From Arthrobacter sp. ISL-30 (GTDB taxonomy: Bacteria; Actinomycetota; Actinomycetes; Actinomycetales; Micrococcaceae): DNA of 64,000 bases. The stretch lies in contig NZ_JAGGPK010000010.1 in NCBI RefSeq assembly GCF_018613855.1, positions 1-64,000 of the forward strand, in the 5' to 3' direction. Position numbers and translations under genes: made by a program. This document shows positions 6,378 through 14,488 of this stretch, piece after piece; position 1 is the first letter of the stretch, and each line of letters begins with the position of its first letter. A model generated the notes under the pieces. It was not told the origin of the DNA, searched no databases, and saw only the letters and a list, made by a program, of their open reading frames with translations.

Positions 6378-8714
6378 GTGGCCAGGTACGTAACAAAAAA
6401 ACTGCTGGGAAGGCCCGATAGGAAGCCAGCCGAGGTTGTGGATTCCGACGTCGAACTAAGCGTCAGTCCGCCCAAACGATCGGCCGCTGGCCTGCCAAGC
6501 CTCAGCGAAACTCTGCCGCATGCGGTGGCCGAGATGGGACCTGCCCGGGCCTGGAAGACGCTGCGGGCCATCAACCAGAAGGACGGCTTCGACTGCATGA
6601 GCTGCGCCTGGCCTGACCCGCCGGAGCGCAAGCTGGCAGAGTTCTGCGAAAACGGCGCCAAGGCCGTGGGCTGGGAGGCCGAGCCGCTGCGGATTCCGGG
6701 AGGGTTCTGGGCAGAGAACGACGTCGACTCCCTCGCCTCGCGCTCGGAGTACTGGCTCGGCCAACAGGGAAGGCTGGTGGAACCGGTCTACAAAGCCGCA
6801 GGCGAGCGGAACTATCGGCCGGTCAGTTGGGACGAGGCCTTCGGCGTCATAGCCCGGGAACTCAATGCCCTGGACTCTCCCGATGAGGCAACTTTCTACA
6901 CGAGCGGACGCACCAGCAACGAGGCAGCCTTTACCTACCAGCTCTTCGTGCGGGCATTCGGGACGAACAACCTGCCGGATTGTTCCAACATGTGCCATGA
7001 ATCAACCGGGCACGCCATGGGCGAAACACTCGGAGTAGGAAAGTCCGCCATCACCTACACCGACTTTGCCAAGGCCGACTTGATCATCATCATGGGCCAG
7101 AATCCGGGAACCTGCCATCCTCGTATGCTCACGGCGCTGGAAGAAGCCAAGCAGGCAGGGGCGAGCATCGTCGCTGTGAACCCGCTTCCGGAAGCCGGAC
7201 TAATCAACTTCAAGAATCCACAGCGGCCGGGGGGACTGATCGGCAAGGGAACGGATCTTGCCGACCAATTCCTCCAGATCAGGCTGGCCGGCGACATGGC
7301 CCTGCTCCAGGCAGTCTCCAAGCGCGTCCTTGATGCCGAACGTGCCAGGCCCGGCACTGTCCTGGACCACGCCTTCCTCGCGGAGCATTGCCAGGGGCTG
7401 GAGGAATTCGAGGCGCACCTCGCGGGACTCGACGAGGAGCAGGTGCTCGCCGCGACAGGCCTGGGCAGCGAGGAAATCGATGAGCTGGCCGATCGCTATA
7501 TGCGCGCGGAGAAAGTCATCATCACGTGGGCAATGGGCTTGACGCAGCACAAGAAAGCCGTGCCCACCATCAAGGAAATCGTCAACCTCCTGCTGCTGCG
7601 CGGCAATATCGGCAAGCCTGGTGCTGGCCCTTCTCCGATCCGCGGCCACAGCAATGTCCAGGGCGACCGGACAATGGGCATCTGGGAAAAAATGCCCCCG
7701 AGGTTCCTTGACGCCCTGCAGCGCGAGTTCGGCTTCGACCCGCCGCGGCACGACGGCGTCGACTCCGTCGGCAGCATCCGCGGCATGCGCGACGGGAAGA
7801 TCAAGGTCCTGGTGGCCCTCGGCGGAAACCTGGTCCACGCTATTTCTGATACAGCCGTTGCAGAGGCAGCGGTTCGCAACACTCGGCTCTCAGTTCAAAT
7901 CTCTACCAAGCTCAATCGCTCCCACACCGTGGTTGGGGAACAGGCGCTGATCCTCCCGGCACTCGGGCGGACCGAGATCGACAGGCAGGCCAGCGGAGAG
8001 CAGTTTGTCACGGTGGAGGATACTGTGTGCGCCGTGCACAGCTCAACGGGAATCCTTGAGCCCATTTCCCGGCAGGTCCTTTCCGAAATGTCAATCGTTA
8101 CGCGGATGGCGCGGGCCGTTCTTGGCGACAAGGTTCCGGTGGACTGGGCGGGTTTCGAGCACAGCTATGACATAGTCCGCGAGCACATCTCGCACGTGGT
8201 TCCGGGCTTCGAGGATTTCAATACGAAGATCAGGCTCCGAGACGGCTTTGTCCTGCCGCACGCCCCCCGCGACCAGCGGAAGTTCCCCACGCCTACCGGC
8301 AAGGCGATGTTCAGCGTGAACGAGTTGGACACCATCGAAGTGCCGCCCGGACGACTGATCCTGCAGACTGTGCGCGCCCACGACCAGTTCAATACCACGA
8401 CTTACAGCATGAACGACCGCTATAGGGGCGTGAAGAAGGGCCGCATGGTGTTGTTCATCAGCCCCGAGGACCTGGCTGAGCTGGAGCTAGCCGACGGCGG
8501 GTATGTGGATGTGCACAGCGAGGCCGCCGACGGCGTGGACAGGGTCCTGCGCCAGCTGCGCCTCATCTCGTATCCCACGGCCAAGGGATGCGTGGCAGCC
8601 TACTTCCCGGAGGCCAACGTGCTGGTGCCGCTTGATTCGACGGCCGAAGGCAGCAATACGCCGGCGTCGAAATCGGTGATCGTACGGCTTGAGCCGGCCG
8701 CCGCGCCCAACTAA
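6378..8714 (+). CDS. FdhF/YdeP family molybdopterin oxidoreductase
   Basis: About 778 residues, the usual size for the YdeP branch of formate-dehydrogenase-like bis-MGD enzymes. Seen: GFDCMSCAWPDP near residue 70, replacing the four-Cys Fe-S motif of true formate dehydrogenases; SWDEAF; DCSNMCHESTGHAM with the Cys at the metal-ligand position; IIMGQNPGTCHPRM; RGNIGKPGAGPSPIRGHSNVQGD; and a C-terminal MopB_CT barrel ending with HDQFNTTTYSMNDRYRGV. Members lack a known electron-transfer partner; E. coli YdeP is linked to acid resistance. No fdhD or mo-cofactor gene lies nearby. Start: GTG 6378 is preferred over GTG 6369 because AAGGAAGG at 6362–6369 is then correctly spaced. Its 3' end nearly abuts the converging mycoredoxin gene. 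Confidence 0.88.
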   Translation: MARYVTKKLLGRPDRKPAEVVDSDVELSVSPPKRSAAGLPSLSETLPHAVAEMGPARAWKTLRAINQKDGFDCMSCAWPDPPERKLAEFCENGAKAVGWEAEPLRIPGGFWAENDVDSLASRSEYWLGQQGRLVEPVYKAAGERNYRPVSWDEAFGVIARELNALDSPDEATFYTSGRTSNEAAFTYQLFVRAFGTNNLPDCSNMCHESTGHAMGETLGVGKSAITYTDFAKADLIIIMGQNPGTCHPRMLTALEEAKQAGASIVAVNPLPEAGLINFKNPQRPGGLIGKGTDLADQFLQIRLAGDMALLQAVSKRVLDAERARPGTVLDHAFLAEHCQGLEEFEAHLAGLDEEQVLAATGLGSEEIDELADRYMRAEKVIITWAMGLTQHKKAVPTIKEIVNLLLLRGNIGKPGAGPSPIRGHSNVQGDRTMGIWEKMPPRFLDALQREFGFDPPRHDGVDSVGSIRGMRDGKIKVLVALGGNLVHAISDTAVAEAAVRNTRLSVQISTKLNRSHTVVGEQALILPALGRTEIDRQASGEQFVTVEDTVCAVHSSTGILEPISRQVLSEMSIVTRMARAVLGDKVPVDWAGFEHSYDIVREHISHVVPGFEDFNTKIRLRDGFVLPHAPRDQRKFPTPTGKAMFSVNELDTIEVPPGRLILQTVRAHDQFNTTTYSMNDRYRGVKKGRMVLFISPEDLAELELADGGYVDVHSEAADGVDRVLRQLRLISYPTAKGCVAAYFPEANVLVPLDSTAEGSNTPASKSVIVRLEPAAAPN

Positions 8715-8717
8715 TTC

Positions 8718-8975
8718 TTAGGCTGCCAGGCGCGTCTTGACCTCTGCCGCGGAGGGGTTGGTGGCTGCGGTGCCGTCAGGGAAAAGGACCGTGGGAACGG
8801 TGCGGTTTCCGCCGTTGATCTGCTCCACGAGCTCGGCAGTTCCTTCGACTTCCTCGATGTTGATCTCGTTGTAGCCGATGCCTTGGGCGTCGAGCTGCTT
8901 CTTGAGTCGGGTGCAGTAACCGCACCACATGGTCGAGAACATGGTGATGGTGCCGGATTCGGGGGTGAAGTCCAC
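8718..8975 (-). CDS. Mycoredoxin-like glutaredoxin
   Basis: 85-residue glutaredoxin fold with the redox motif WCGYC (Cys18 and Cys21), the cis-Pro segment TVPTVLFPDG and a C-terminal helix. In mycothiol-producing Actinobacteria such proteins (Mrx1 type) reduce protein–mycothiol mixed disulfides, so that role is expected here. Start: GTG 8975 with AGGAGA upstream. A much longer reading frame upstream to 9116 lacks similarity to the fold and overlaps the next gene's promoter. It converges with the YdeP-like gene, leaving three bases between the stops. Confidence 0.85.
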   Translation of the reverse strand: MDFTPESGTITMFSTMWCGYCTRLKKQLDAQGIGYNEINIEEVEGTAELVEQINGGNRTVPTVLFPDGTAATNPSAAEVKTRLAA

Positions 8976-9114
8976 GGATGTCTCCTGTCGTCGGTCGCCT
9001 GGCTCCTGCCGGGAGCCACTGTGCTCAACGGTAGCGTGCCCGGCGGAATTCCTTGGAGCCGCTGTGTCACATGACATGCTGGTGCAGCCGGTGACAACGG
9101 GGCAGACTGGAGCC

Positions 9115-9879
9115 ATGTGTGGACGTTACGTAATGGCCAGGGCCGTGGGGGACTTGCTGGCGCAATTCGACGCCGAGCTCGAACATGACCTGGAATTGAC
9201 GAAATCATGGAATGTAGCCCCAACCGACCCAGTGCCAATCGTTCTTGAGCGGGTCATTGAGGGCGCTCCCAAGAGGCAGCTGCATCTGGCGCGCTGGGGA
9301 CTGGTCCCGTCCTGGGCGAAGGATCCCTCCGGCGGCGCGAAGCTCATCAACGCCCGGAGCGAGACCCTGCTCGAAAAGCCGTCCTTCAGGAAGGCCGTCG
9401 CATCGCGCCGTTGCGCAGTTCCTGCTGATGGCTACTACGAATGGAAGAAAGGCGAGGGAAAGAGCAAGCAGCCCTACTACGTCCACCCAGGTGACGGATC
9501 CAGCCAGGCTTTCGCCGGCCTCTACGAGTGGTGGCGTGACCCGTCCAAAGACGAGGGTGATCCCTCGAAATGGCTGCTGTCGACGTCGATTATCACGACG
9601 GACACGCCAACGGCCGGGATTCCCACAGGCAATGGCGGCACGTCCGTCTTCGACGAACTGACAGCCCTCCATGACCGGGTACCGCTCCCTATGAGCCGGG
9701 AGACGATGAAAGCATGGCTCGACCCCAATGTCGATGATGCGGCGGGACTCGTGGACCTGGTTCGCTCGGCGGCGCATGATGCCGCAGCAGGCTGGGCGCT
9801 GGAAGCGGTGGGGGCCGCCGTCGGAAGTGTCCGTAATAACGGTCCGGACTTGATCAAGCCGGTCGAAGCTCTGTTCTAA
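9115..9879 (+). CDS. SRAP domain protein (YedK/HMCES family)
   Basis: 254 residues with the complete SRAP signature: Cys2 directly after the initiator Met (MCGRY), Asn79 in LINARSET, Glu109 in ADGYYEWKK and the His of LHDRVPLPM. These proteins crosslink through Cys2 to abasic sites in single-stranded DNA and so shield them during replication. Start: ATG 9115, fixed by the need for Cys2; a long upstream extension of the frame is spurious. It lies close to the SOS-controlled dnaE2 unit, but no LexA-like box is visible before this gene. Confidence 0.93.
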   Translation: MCGRYVMARAVGDLLAQFDAELEHDLELTKSWNVAPTDPVPIVLERVIEGAPKRQLHLARWGLVPSWAKDPSGGAKLINARSETLLEKPSFRKAVASRRCAVPADGYYEWKKGEGKSKQPYYVHPGDGSSQAFAGLYEWWRDPSKDEGDPSKWLLSTSIITTDTPTAGIPTGNGGTSVFDELTALHDRVPLPMSRETMKAWLDPNVDDAAGLVDLVRSAAHDAAAGWALEAVGAAVGSVRNNGPDLIKPVEALF

Positions 9880-9900
9880 CCGGGAGTCACCGCGGACTAG

Positions 9901-10038
9901 CGCATTATCGACAATGTGCGCTCGCTGGCCGAGAAGAAAGAAACCAGCCCCCACGTCGTGGAAGCCAGCTATCGGGCGATGATCGACGCCTTCATTGAAC
10001 TGGAACTAGAGGTCCACAGGGCAACCGCTCAGCCCTAG
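9901..10038 (+). pseudogene. C-terminal remnant of a chorismate mutase
   Basis: An open stretch of 45 codons after an in-frame TAG at 9898–9900 reads RIIDNVRSLAEKKETSP, then VVEASYRAMIDAFIELELEVHR. This is the last helix pair of the AroQ-type chorismate mutase fold. There is no start codon with a ribosome site, and the N-terminal helix with the catalytic Arg is absent; the SRAP gene lies immediately upstream. Its stop overlaps the end of the convergent hypothetical gene. I take it as the tail left after a recombination event. Confidence 0.65.
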
Positions 10039-10424
10039 AGGTCCTCGGCCACCTCAACTCCAGCCTGGAACTCCCGGCCGTCGGCGTCGCTGAACGCCGT
10101 CATGACGTGGGGCTTGCCCAATCCGTTGATCGCGGAAAGGGGGAAGTGGCCCGTAATCGTGTTGCCGGAATGTTCCACGCCGCTGAGGTCATAGTTTTCC
10201 TCGGTGCCCTGATCGTGATTGAAGCTGTAGAAGGCAATCGCCTCGCCGTTCATGAACTCGATGCCGAGCCGGCGCTGGGACGAATAGTCGGGATCGGCGG
10301 CTAGGAGGCCAACCACATAAGCCCCCGACCCGGGGATATTGCCCTCTATATCGAACTGGGCCACCAGAGTGGATTCCTTGGCGGCGATGCTGGCCTTTTT
10401 CAGGAGTGCTTCTTGGCTGCTCAT
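10035..10424 (-). CDS. Hypothetical protein
   Basis: 129 residues, acidic, no signal peptide or membrane segment. A hydrophilic N-terminal helix (SSQEALLKKASIAAKESTL) precedes a predicted beta-rich domain with SGAYVVGLLAADPDYSSQRRLGIEF, then FYSFNHDQGTEENYDLSGVEH and GHFPLSAINGL. I do not recognise the family. Start: ATG 10424 with GCAGGA upstream on the minus strand. It is divergent from the DUF6504/dnaE2 unit and shares its upstream region with that promoter. Confidence 0.7.
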   Translation of the reverse strand: MSSQEALLKKASIAAKESTLVAQFDIEGNIPGSGAYVVGLLAADPDYSSQRRLGIEFMNGEAIAFYSFNHDQGTEENYDLSGVEHSGNTITGHFPLSAINGLGKPHVMTAFSDADGREFQAGVEVAEDL

Positions 10425-10491
10425 GGCTCAATCCTGCTCTCTGCCGTCCTTGGCGTCCACCCCTCATCTAGGTTTTGTCGTCCCCCGCGCG

Positions 10492-10521
10492 TAGACTGGA
10501 AGTATTCGAATACTTGTTCGA
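10492..10521 (+). promoter_or_regulatory. SOS promoter: -10 TAGACT and LexA-like box before DUF6504–dnaE2
   Basis: TCGAATACTTGTTCGA at 10506–10521 matches the actinobacterial LexA operator TCGAAC-N4-GTTCGA at 11 of 12 fixed positions. A TAGACT hexamer at 10492–10497 places the transcription start inside or at the edge of the box, a good position for repression. The ribosome site and ATG of the DUF6504 gene follow 18 bases later. Confidence 0.82.
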
Positions 10522-10538
10522 ATGATGGAGGCCAGTAC

Positions 10539-10904
10539 ATGGGGATGTTCAGTGAGTCAGTTGACGTTGTCTGCACTCCCTCCGGCGAGCCTGCCGAGCT
10601 ATGTTGGGGCGGCCGGCAATACCGGGTTTGCGCCGAACCTGTGCGTTGGTATGAGAGGCGTCAATGGTGGGCGGAAGAAACCCGCGCACCCTTGGGAAGC
10701 GGTGCCGGACTTGTCGACCACGAGATCTGGCGCGTGCAGGTAGTAACCTCCGGCATTGAACCTTCAGGCGAGCCCAAGTCCACCAGTGAGCACGCGCTCA
10801 CCCTTGACCTGGTAAAGCACCTGGGCAGCGGACGCTGGCGCCTCCTGCGCGTCCATGACGCCCTCCGCTCCTCATGCACTGAAACAGAAACCCGAACCGC
10901 CTGA
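10539..10904 (+). CDS. DUF6504 family protein, SOS-associated
   Basis: 121-residue soluble protein, first gene of the dnaE2 unit. It contains SESVDVVCTPSGEPAELCWGG, RQYRVCAEPVRWYERRQWW and HEIWRVQVV. This family is regularly encoded between an ImuB-like inactive Y-family polymerase and DnaE2 in Actinobacteria; its function is unknown. Start: ATG 10539 with TGGAGG seven bases upstream. dnaE2 follows three bases after its stop. Expression is presumably LexA-controlled from the box at 10506–10521. Confidence 0.85.
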   Translation: MGMFSESVDVVCTPSGEPAELCWGGRQYRVCAEPVRWYERRQWWAEETRAPLGSGAGLVDHEIWRVQVVTSGIEPSGEPKSTSEHALTLDLVKHLGSGRWRLLRVHDALRSSCTETETRTA

Positions 10905-10907
10905 ATT

Positions 10908-13900
10908 ATGAGCTTCACGCACCTGCACGTCTCCACCGCCTTCAGCGCACACTATGGGGTGTCCTGGCCAGATGAACTGGCGCAAGCTGCCGCGGCAGAT
11001 GGCGCCACCGCCCTGGCATGTACAGACCGCGACGGCCTGTACGGCACGGTCAAGCACCTCAAGGCATGCATGGACGCGGGTATCGACCCCATTATCGGCG
11101 TCGACCTCGCGGTCCTTGACGACGACGGCGACCACCGCACGCAGGTGGGCGGACGCGTCGTCGTCCTGGCCCACGGACACAACGCGGGAGCCGGTTATCG
11201 GGCCCTGTGCAGACTGGTTTCCGATGCCCACGCCCGGACCTCAGGAAAAGCGGGAGGGGCGGTACCAGTAGCGGTGACACGAGCCGAACTGGCATCACGC
11301 ACCCTCCATCCCGACACCCTGGAACCCGTGTTGACGGTGCTGATCGGTCCGAGTTCCGACGTCGGGCGTGAAATGGGCGGGCGACGCTACCTCCGTCCCC
11401 GCACCCTCTTCAAACGCTGGCTGGAAGCCATGCCCCCCGGAACAGTGGCCGCCGAGATTGTCACCCATCTCACCGCCCCGGGAGAATTTTTGAGCACCGC
11501 CCATGCTGTGCGCATGCTCAAGCTCGCCTACGAACACAACGTCCCGGCCGTCCTAAGTAACGCTGTCCGATATTGCGCGGAGGACGGTGCCGCCACCGCG
11601 GATGTCCTGGACTCCGCGCGCTCGCTGAAATCACTTCCCGAACTCTCCGCTGCCCCCATGCTGCAGCCCAACGGACAGGGCTGGCTGAAGTCGGCAGAGC
11701 AGATGGCCATGCTTGGCAAGGAAATCATCGGTGCAGCCGGCTATGGCACAGCAGGATTCAGGAAGCTTCTGGCAGAAACAGAGGCGCTCGCCGACGTCTG
11801 CCGCATCGACTCCGTCCTGGATATGGGCTGGAAGCAGCCCGTGGTCCCCGAGGCCTCGGTTATCGGGATCGAAGGGGATCCCATGATGGAACTTGTCCAG
11901 CGTTGCGAAGCGGGGGTAAACAGGCGCTTCCCGGGGATCAGCGGTGAGGCCCGGACCCGGATGCGCGACCGGCTGGATCACGAGCTGCGGATTATTGAAA
12001 AACTGGGCTTCGCCTCCTACTTCCTGACGGTGGCCGAAGTGTCACGGATGATCATCGGGATGCGGGTAAGGGCGGCGGCGCGCGGCTCAGGTGCGTCCAG
12101 TCTGGTCAACTACCTGACTGATATAAGCCAGGTGAATCCACTCGAGCACGACCTCATCTTTGAACGGTTCCTCTCACAGGACAGGTCAACCCTCCCGGAC
12201 ATCGACATCGACGTCGAAAGCGCCGAAAGGCACAACGTGTACCGGCGGATCTTCGAACGCTTCGGGTCGGAGCGCGTCACCCTCATGAGCATGCAGAACG
12301 GATACAGGGCACGGGGCGCGGTCCGCGACGCAGGGCTTGCACTGGGGATGGACGACGGCGAGATCGGAGAAATCGCTAAACAGCTGTGGCGTTTTTCGGC
12401 ACGGAAATTCCGTGAGGCGCTCGTGGAGAAACCGGAACTTCGCGAATTCGCCGGGCGTGTGGGGCAGGGCTCCGTTCCTGAGAACCAGCAGCTCGACCTT
12501 CTGGTGGATCTCACGGAACGGCTTGATCGCCTTCCACGACATATTTCAATGCACCCGTGCGGAGTGATCCTCGGTGACGCAACCCTGTTGGACCGCACCC
12601 CGGTCCAACCCAGTGGAATCGGGCTGCCCATGAGCCAGTTCGATAAGCACGACATGGACCCCATGGGCATGCTCAAACTGGATGTCCTGGGCGTGCGGAT
12701 GCAAAGTGCCATGGCCTTTGCCGTCCGTGAAATCATCCGCCTGCACCCTTCAAGGGAAGAGGTCGTGGCGGCAGGGAAGCATCCCGTCGATCCGGATGGA
12801 AGCGGCCCCGACTACATCGACTCCACGGGAAGGATAGATCTCAACGCAGTTCCCTTGGATGACGAGCCCACCTACGAGCTCATCCGGAGCACACACACCC
12901 TGGGCTGCTTCCAGATCGAATCCCCTGGACAGCGGGAACTCGTTGGGAAGATGGCGCCGCGCGACTTCAACGACCTCATCATCGACATTTCGCTGTTCCG
13001 GCCGGGACCCATGAAATCTGACATGGTGCGCCCCTTCCTTGAACACCGGCACGGCTTCGCCCCGGAGGTGTACCCCCATCCTGACCTGAAGCCTGTGCTC
13101 CAGGAGACCCACGGCGTGACGGTCTTCCACGAACAGATCCTGAAAACCTTCGACGTCATGACCCATTGCGGCCTTGCACGGGCCGATGAATTTCGCCGTG
13201 CCTTGGGCAATGAGGAACTCGAACCCCAGGTGGAGGAGTACTTCCGGAAGGAGGCGAAGGCCAACGGCTACACCCCTGAAGTGGTGGACAAGGTCTGGTT
13301 CACCTTGAAGTCTTTCGGCAGTTTTGGTTTCTGCAAGGCACACGGGGCGGCTTTCGCTGTTCCTACTTACCAGTCGGCCTGGCTGAAGGCCCACCATCCT
13401 GAGGCGTTCCTCGCCGGACTGTGGGAGCACGATCCCGGAATGTACCCCAAACGCCTCCTGGTGGCTGAGGCCAGGCGTTTGGGAATTCCCATCCTTCCGC
13501 TGGATATCAACAGGAGCGGGGCTGAATATCGGGTAGAGCGCATTGAAACCGGTGAACACCACGGCAAGTTGGGAATCCGGTTGAGCTTTGCGGGGATCTA
13601 CGGCCTTTCCGGGGCCGAGCTGAAAAGGCTCGTGGCCGGACAGCCCTTCGACTCACTGGCAGACCTCCGTGCCCGGGCCCGCTTGAGCAAACCGAACATC
13701 AAGCGGCTGGCGCAGCTTGGCGCCTTTGATGCCCTGCACCGGGACTCTGGTGGAAATGCGAACCGGGCTGACTTGGTGCATCACCTGCAGCAACTCCAGA
13801 ACAGTACTGTCCGGAAAGGTCCTGAGGTGTTGGATGGCCAACTGTCCCTCCCGCTGGGAGACGTCGAACTGCGGAATCTTTCGCCGGAGCTGCCGGAACC

Positions 13901-14357
13901 CACCATGGTGGAGAACGTCCGGGCCGAACTGGACCTGATGGCTGTAGACGTCACTGAACACCTCATGGAAAGCCACCGTCCACTGCTTGAAAGATTGGGA
14001 GTCACAACGGCGGACAAGCTCCTGGGGCTGCGGAATGGAACCGAGGTGCTGGTGGCCGGGGTCAGGATCGCGACACAGACCCCGCCTATGCGTGGCGGGC
14101 GCAGGGTGGTCTTCATCAGCATCGACGACGGCACAGGCTGCGTGGACAGCGTGTTCTTCCATGAGGCCCAGGAACGGTCCGGTCCGCTGCTGTTCGGCAC
14201 CCGCTTGCTGCTGATCCGGGGAACCACCCGCCGCACGGGCCCCAAGGGTATTAGCCTCAGCGCCAGCATGGCGTGGGACCTCAGTCGCATCGAAACCCTG
14301 CCTGGACCCCTCGATGGGATCGCGCGGAACCTCGCCATTACAGGCCTGGGGAGCTGA
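10908..14357 (+). CDS. dnaE2: Error-prone DNA polymerase DnaE2 (ImuC)
   Basis: 1149-residue C-family polymerase alpha subunit of the damage-inducible type. An N-terminal PHP domain starts SFTHLHVSTAFSAHYG. The palm includes AAARGSGASSLVNYL near residue 390 and the catalytic pair in PDIDIDVE near 430. KMAPRDFNDLIIDISLFRPGP and FGFCKAHGAAFAVPTYQSAWLK are typical. The C-terminus carries helix-hairpin-helix and OB segments (LVAGVRIATQTPPMRGG). It lacks the beta-binding and tau-binding tail of DnaE1. It performs mutagenic translesion synthesis with ImuB, which is not encoded in this window. Coupled to the DUF6504 gene and placed under the LexA-like box. Confidence 0.95.
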   Translation: MSFTHLHVSTAFSAHYGVSWPDELAQAAAADGATALACTDRDGLYGTVKHLKACMDAGIDPIIGVDLAVLDDDGDHRTQVGGRVVVLAHGHNAGAGYRALCRLVSDAHARTSGKAGGAVPVAVTRAELASRTLHPDTLEPVLTVLIGPSSDVGREMGGRRYLRPRTLFKRWLEAMPPGTVAAEIVTHLTAPGEFLSTAHAVRMLKLAYEHNVPAVLSNAVRYCAEDGAATADVLDSARSLKSLPELSAAPMLQPNGQGWLKSAEQMAMLGKEIIGAAGYGTAGFRKLLAETEALADVCRIDSVLDMGWKQPVVPEASVIGIEGDPMMELVQRCEAGVNRRFPGISGEARTRMRDRLDHELRIIEKLGFASYFLTVAEVSRMIIGMRVRAAARGSGASSLVNYLTDISQVNPLEHDLIFERFLSQDRSTLPDIDIDVESAERHNVYRRIFERFGSERVTLMSMQNGYRARGAVRDAGLALGMDDGEIGEIAKQLWRFSARKFREALVEKPELREFAGRVGQGSVPENQQLDLLVDLTERLDRLPRHISMHPCGVILGDATLLDRTPVQPSGIGLPMSQFDKHDMDPMGMLKLDVLGVRMQSAMAFAVREIIRLHPSREEVVAAGKHPVDPDGSGPDYIDSTGRIDLNAVPLDDEPTYELIRSTHTLGCFQIESPGQRELVGKMAPRDFNDLIIDISLFRPGPMKSDMVRPFLEHRHGFAPEVYPHPDLKPVLQETHGVTVFHEQILKTFDVMTHCGLARADEFRRALGNEELEPQVEEYFRKEAKANGYTPEVVDKVWFTLKSFGSFGFCKAHGAAFAVPTYQSAWLKAHHPEAFLAGLWEHDPGMYPKRLLVAEARRLGIPILPLDINRSGAEYRVERIETGEHHGKLGIRLSFAGIYGLSGAELKRLVAGQPFDSLADLRARARLSKPNIKRLAQLGAFDALHRDSGGNANRADLVHHLQQLQNSTVRKGPEVLDGQLSLPLGDVELRNLSPELPEPTMVENVRAELDLMAVDVTEHLMESHRPLLERLGVTTADKLLGLRNGTEVLVAGVRIATQTPPMRGGRRVVFISIDDGTGCVDSVFFHEAQERSGPLLFGTRLLLIRGTTRRTGPKGISLSASMAWDLSRIETLPGPLDGIARNLAITGLGS

Positions 14358-14371
14358 AGCAGCTGCTCCCC
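14348..14371 (+). terminator. Hairpin over the dnaE2 stop codon
   Basis: GGGGAGC at 14348–14354 pairs with GCTCCCC at 14365–14371 around the dnaE2 TGA. No T-run follows, so termination would be weak or factor-dependent. Confidence 0.35.
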
Positions 14372-14388
14372 AAAGGCGCTCGGCTACT

Positions 14389-14417
14389 TTGGCCGCCCTC
14401 ACCGAAGCGGATACGAT
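14389..14417 (+). promoter_or_regulatory. thrS promoter
   Basis: TTGGCC (14389–14394) and TACGAT (14412–14417) are separated by 17 bases and give a start about 65 bases before thrS. The leader is too short for a T-box and shows none of its conserved elements. Confidence 0.6.
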
Positions 14418-14488
14418 GGACGATGGCTGGCTGTGGTCCCCGTACGCCACAAGCTATGAAGCCTTAACCATGTGAATAGGAGACACCC

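Noticed and set aside
14418..14488. T-box riboswitch in the thrS leader
   Set aside because: The leader is only about 65 bases and lacks the T-box sequence and stem I.
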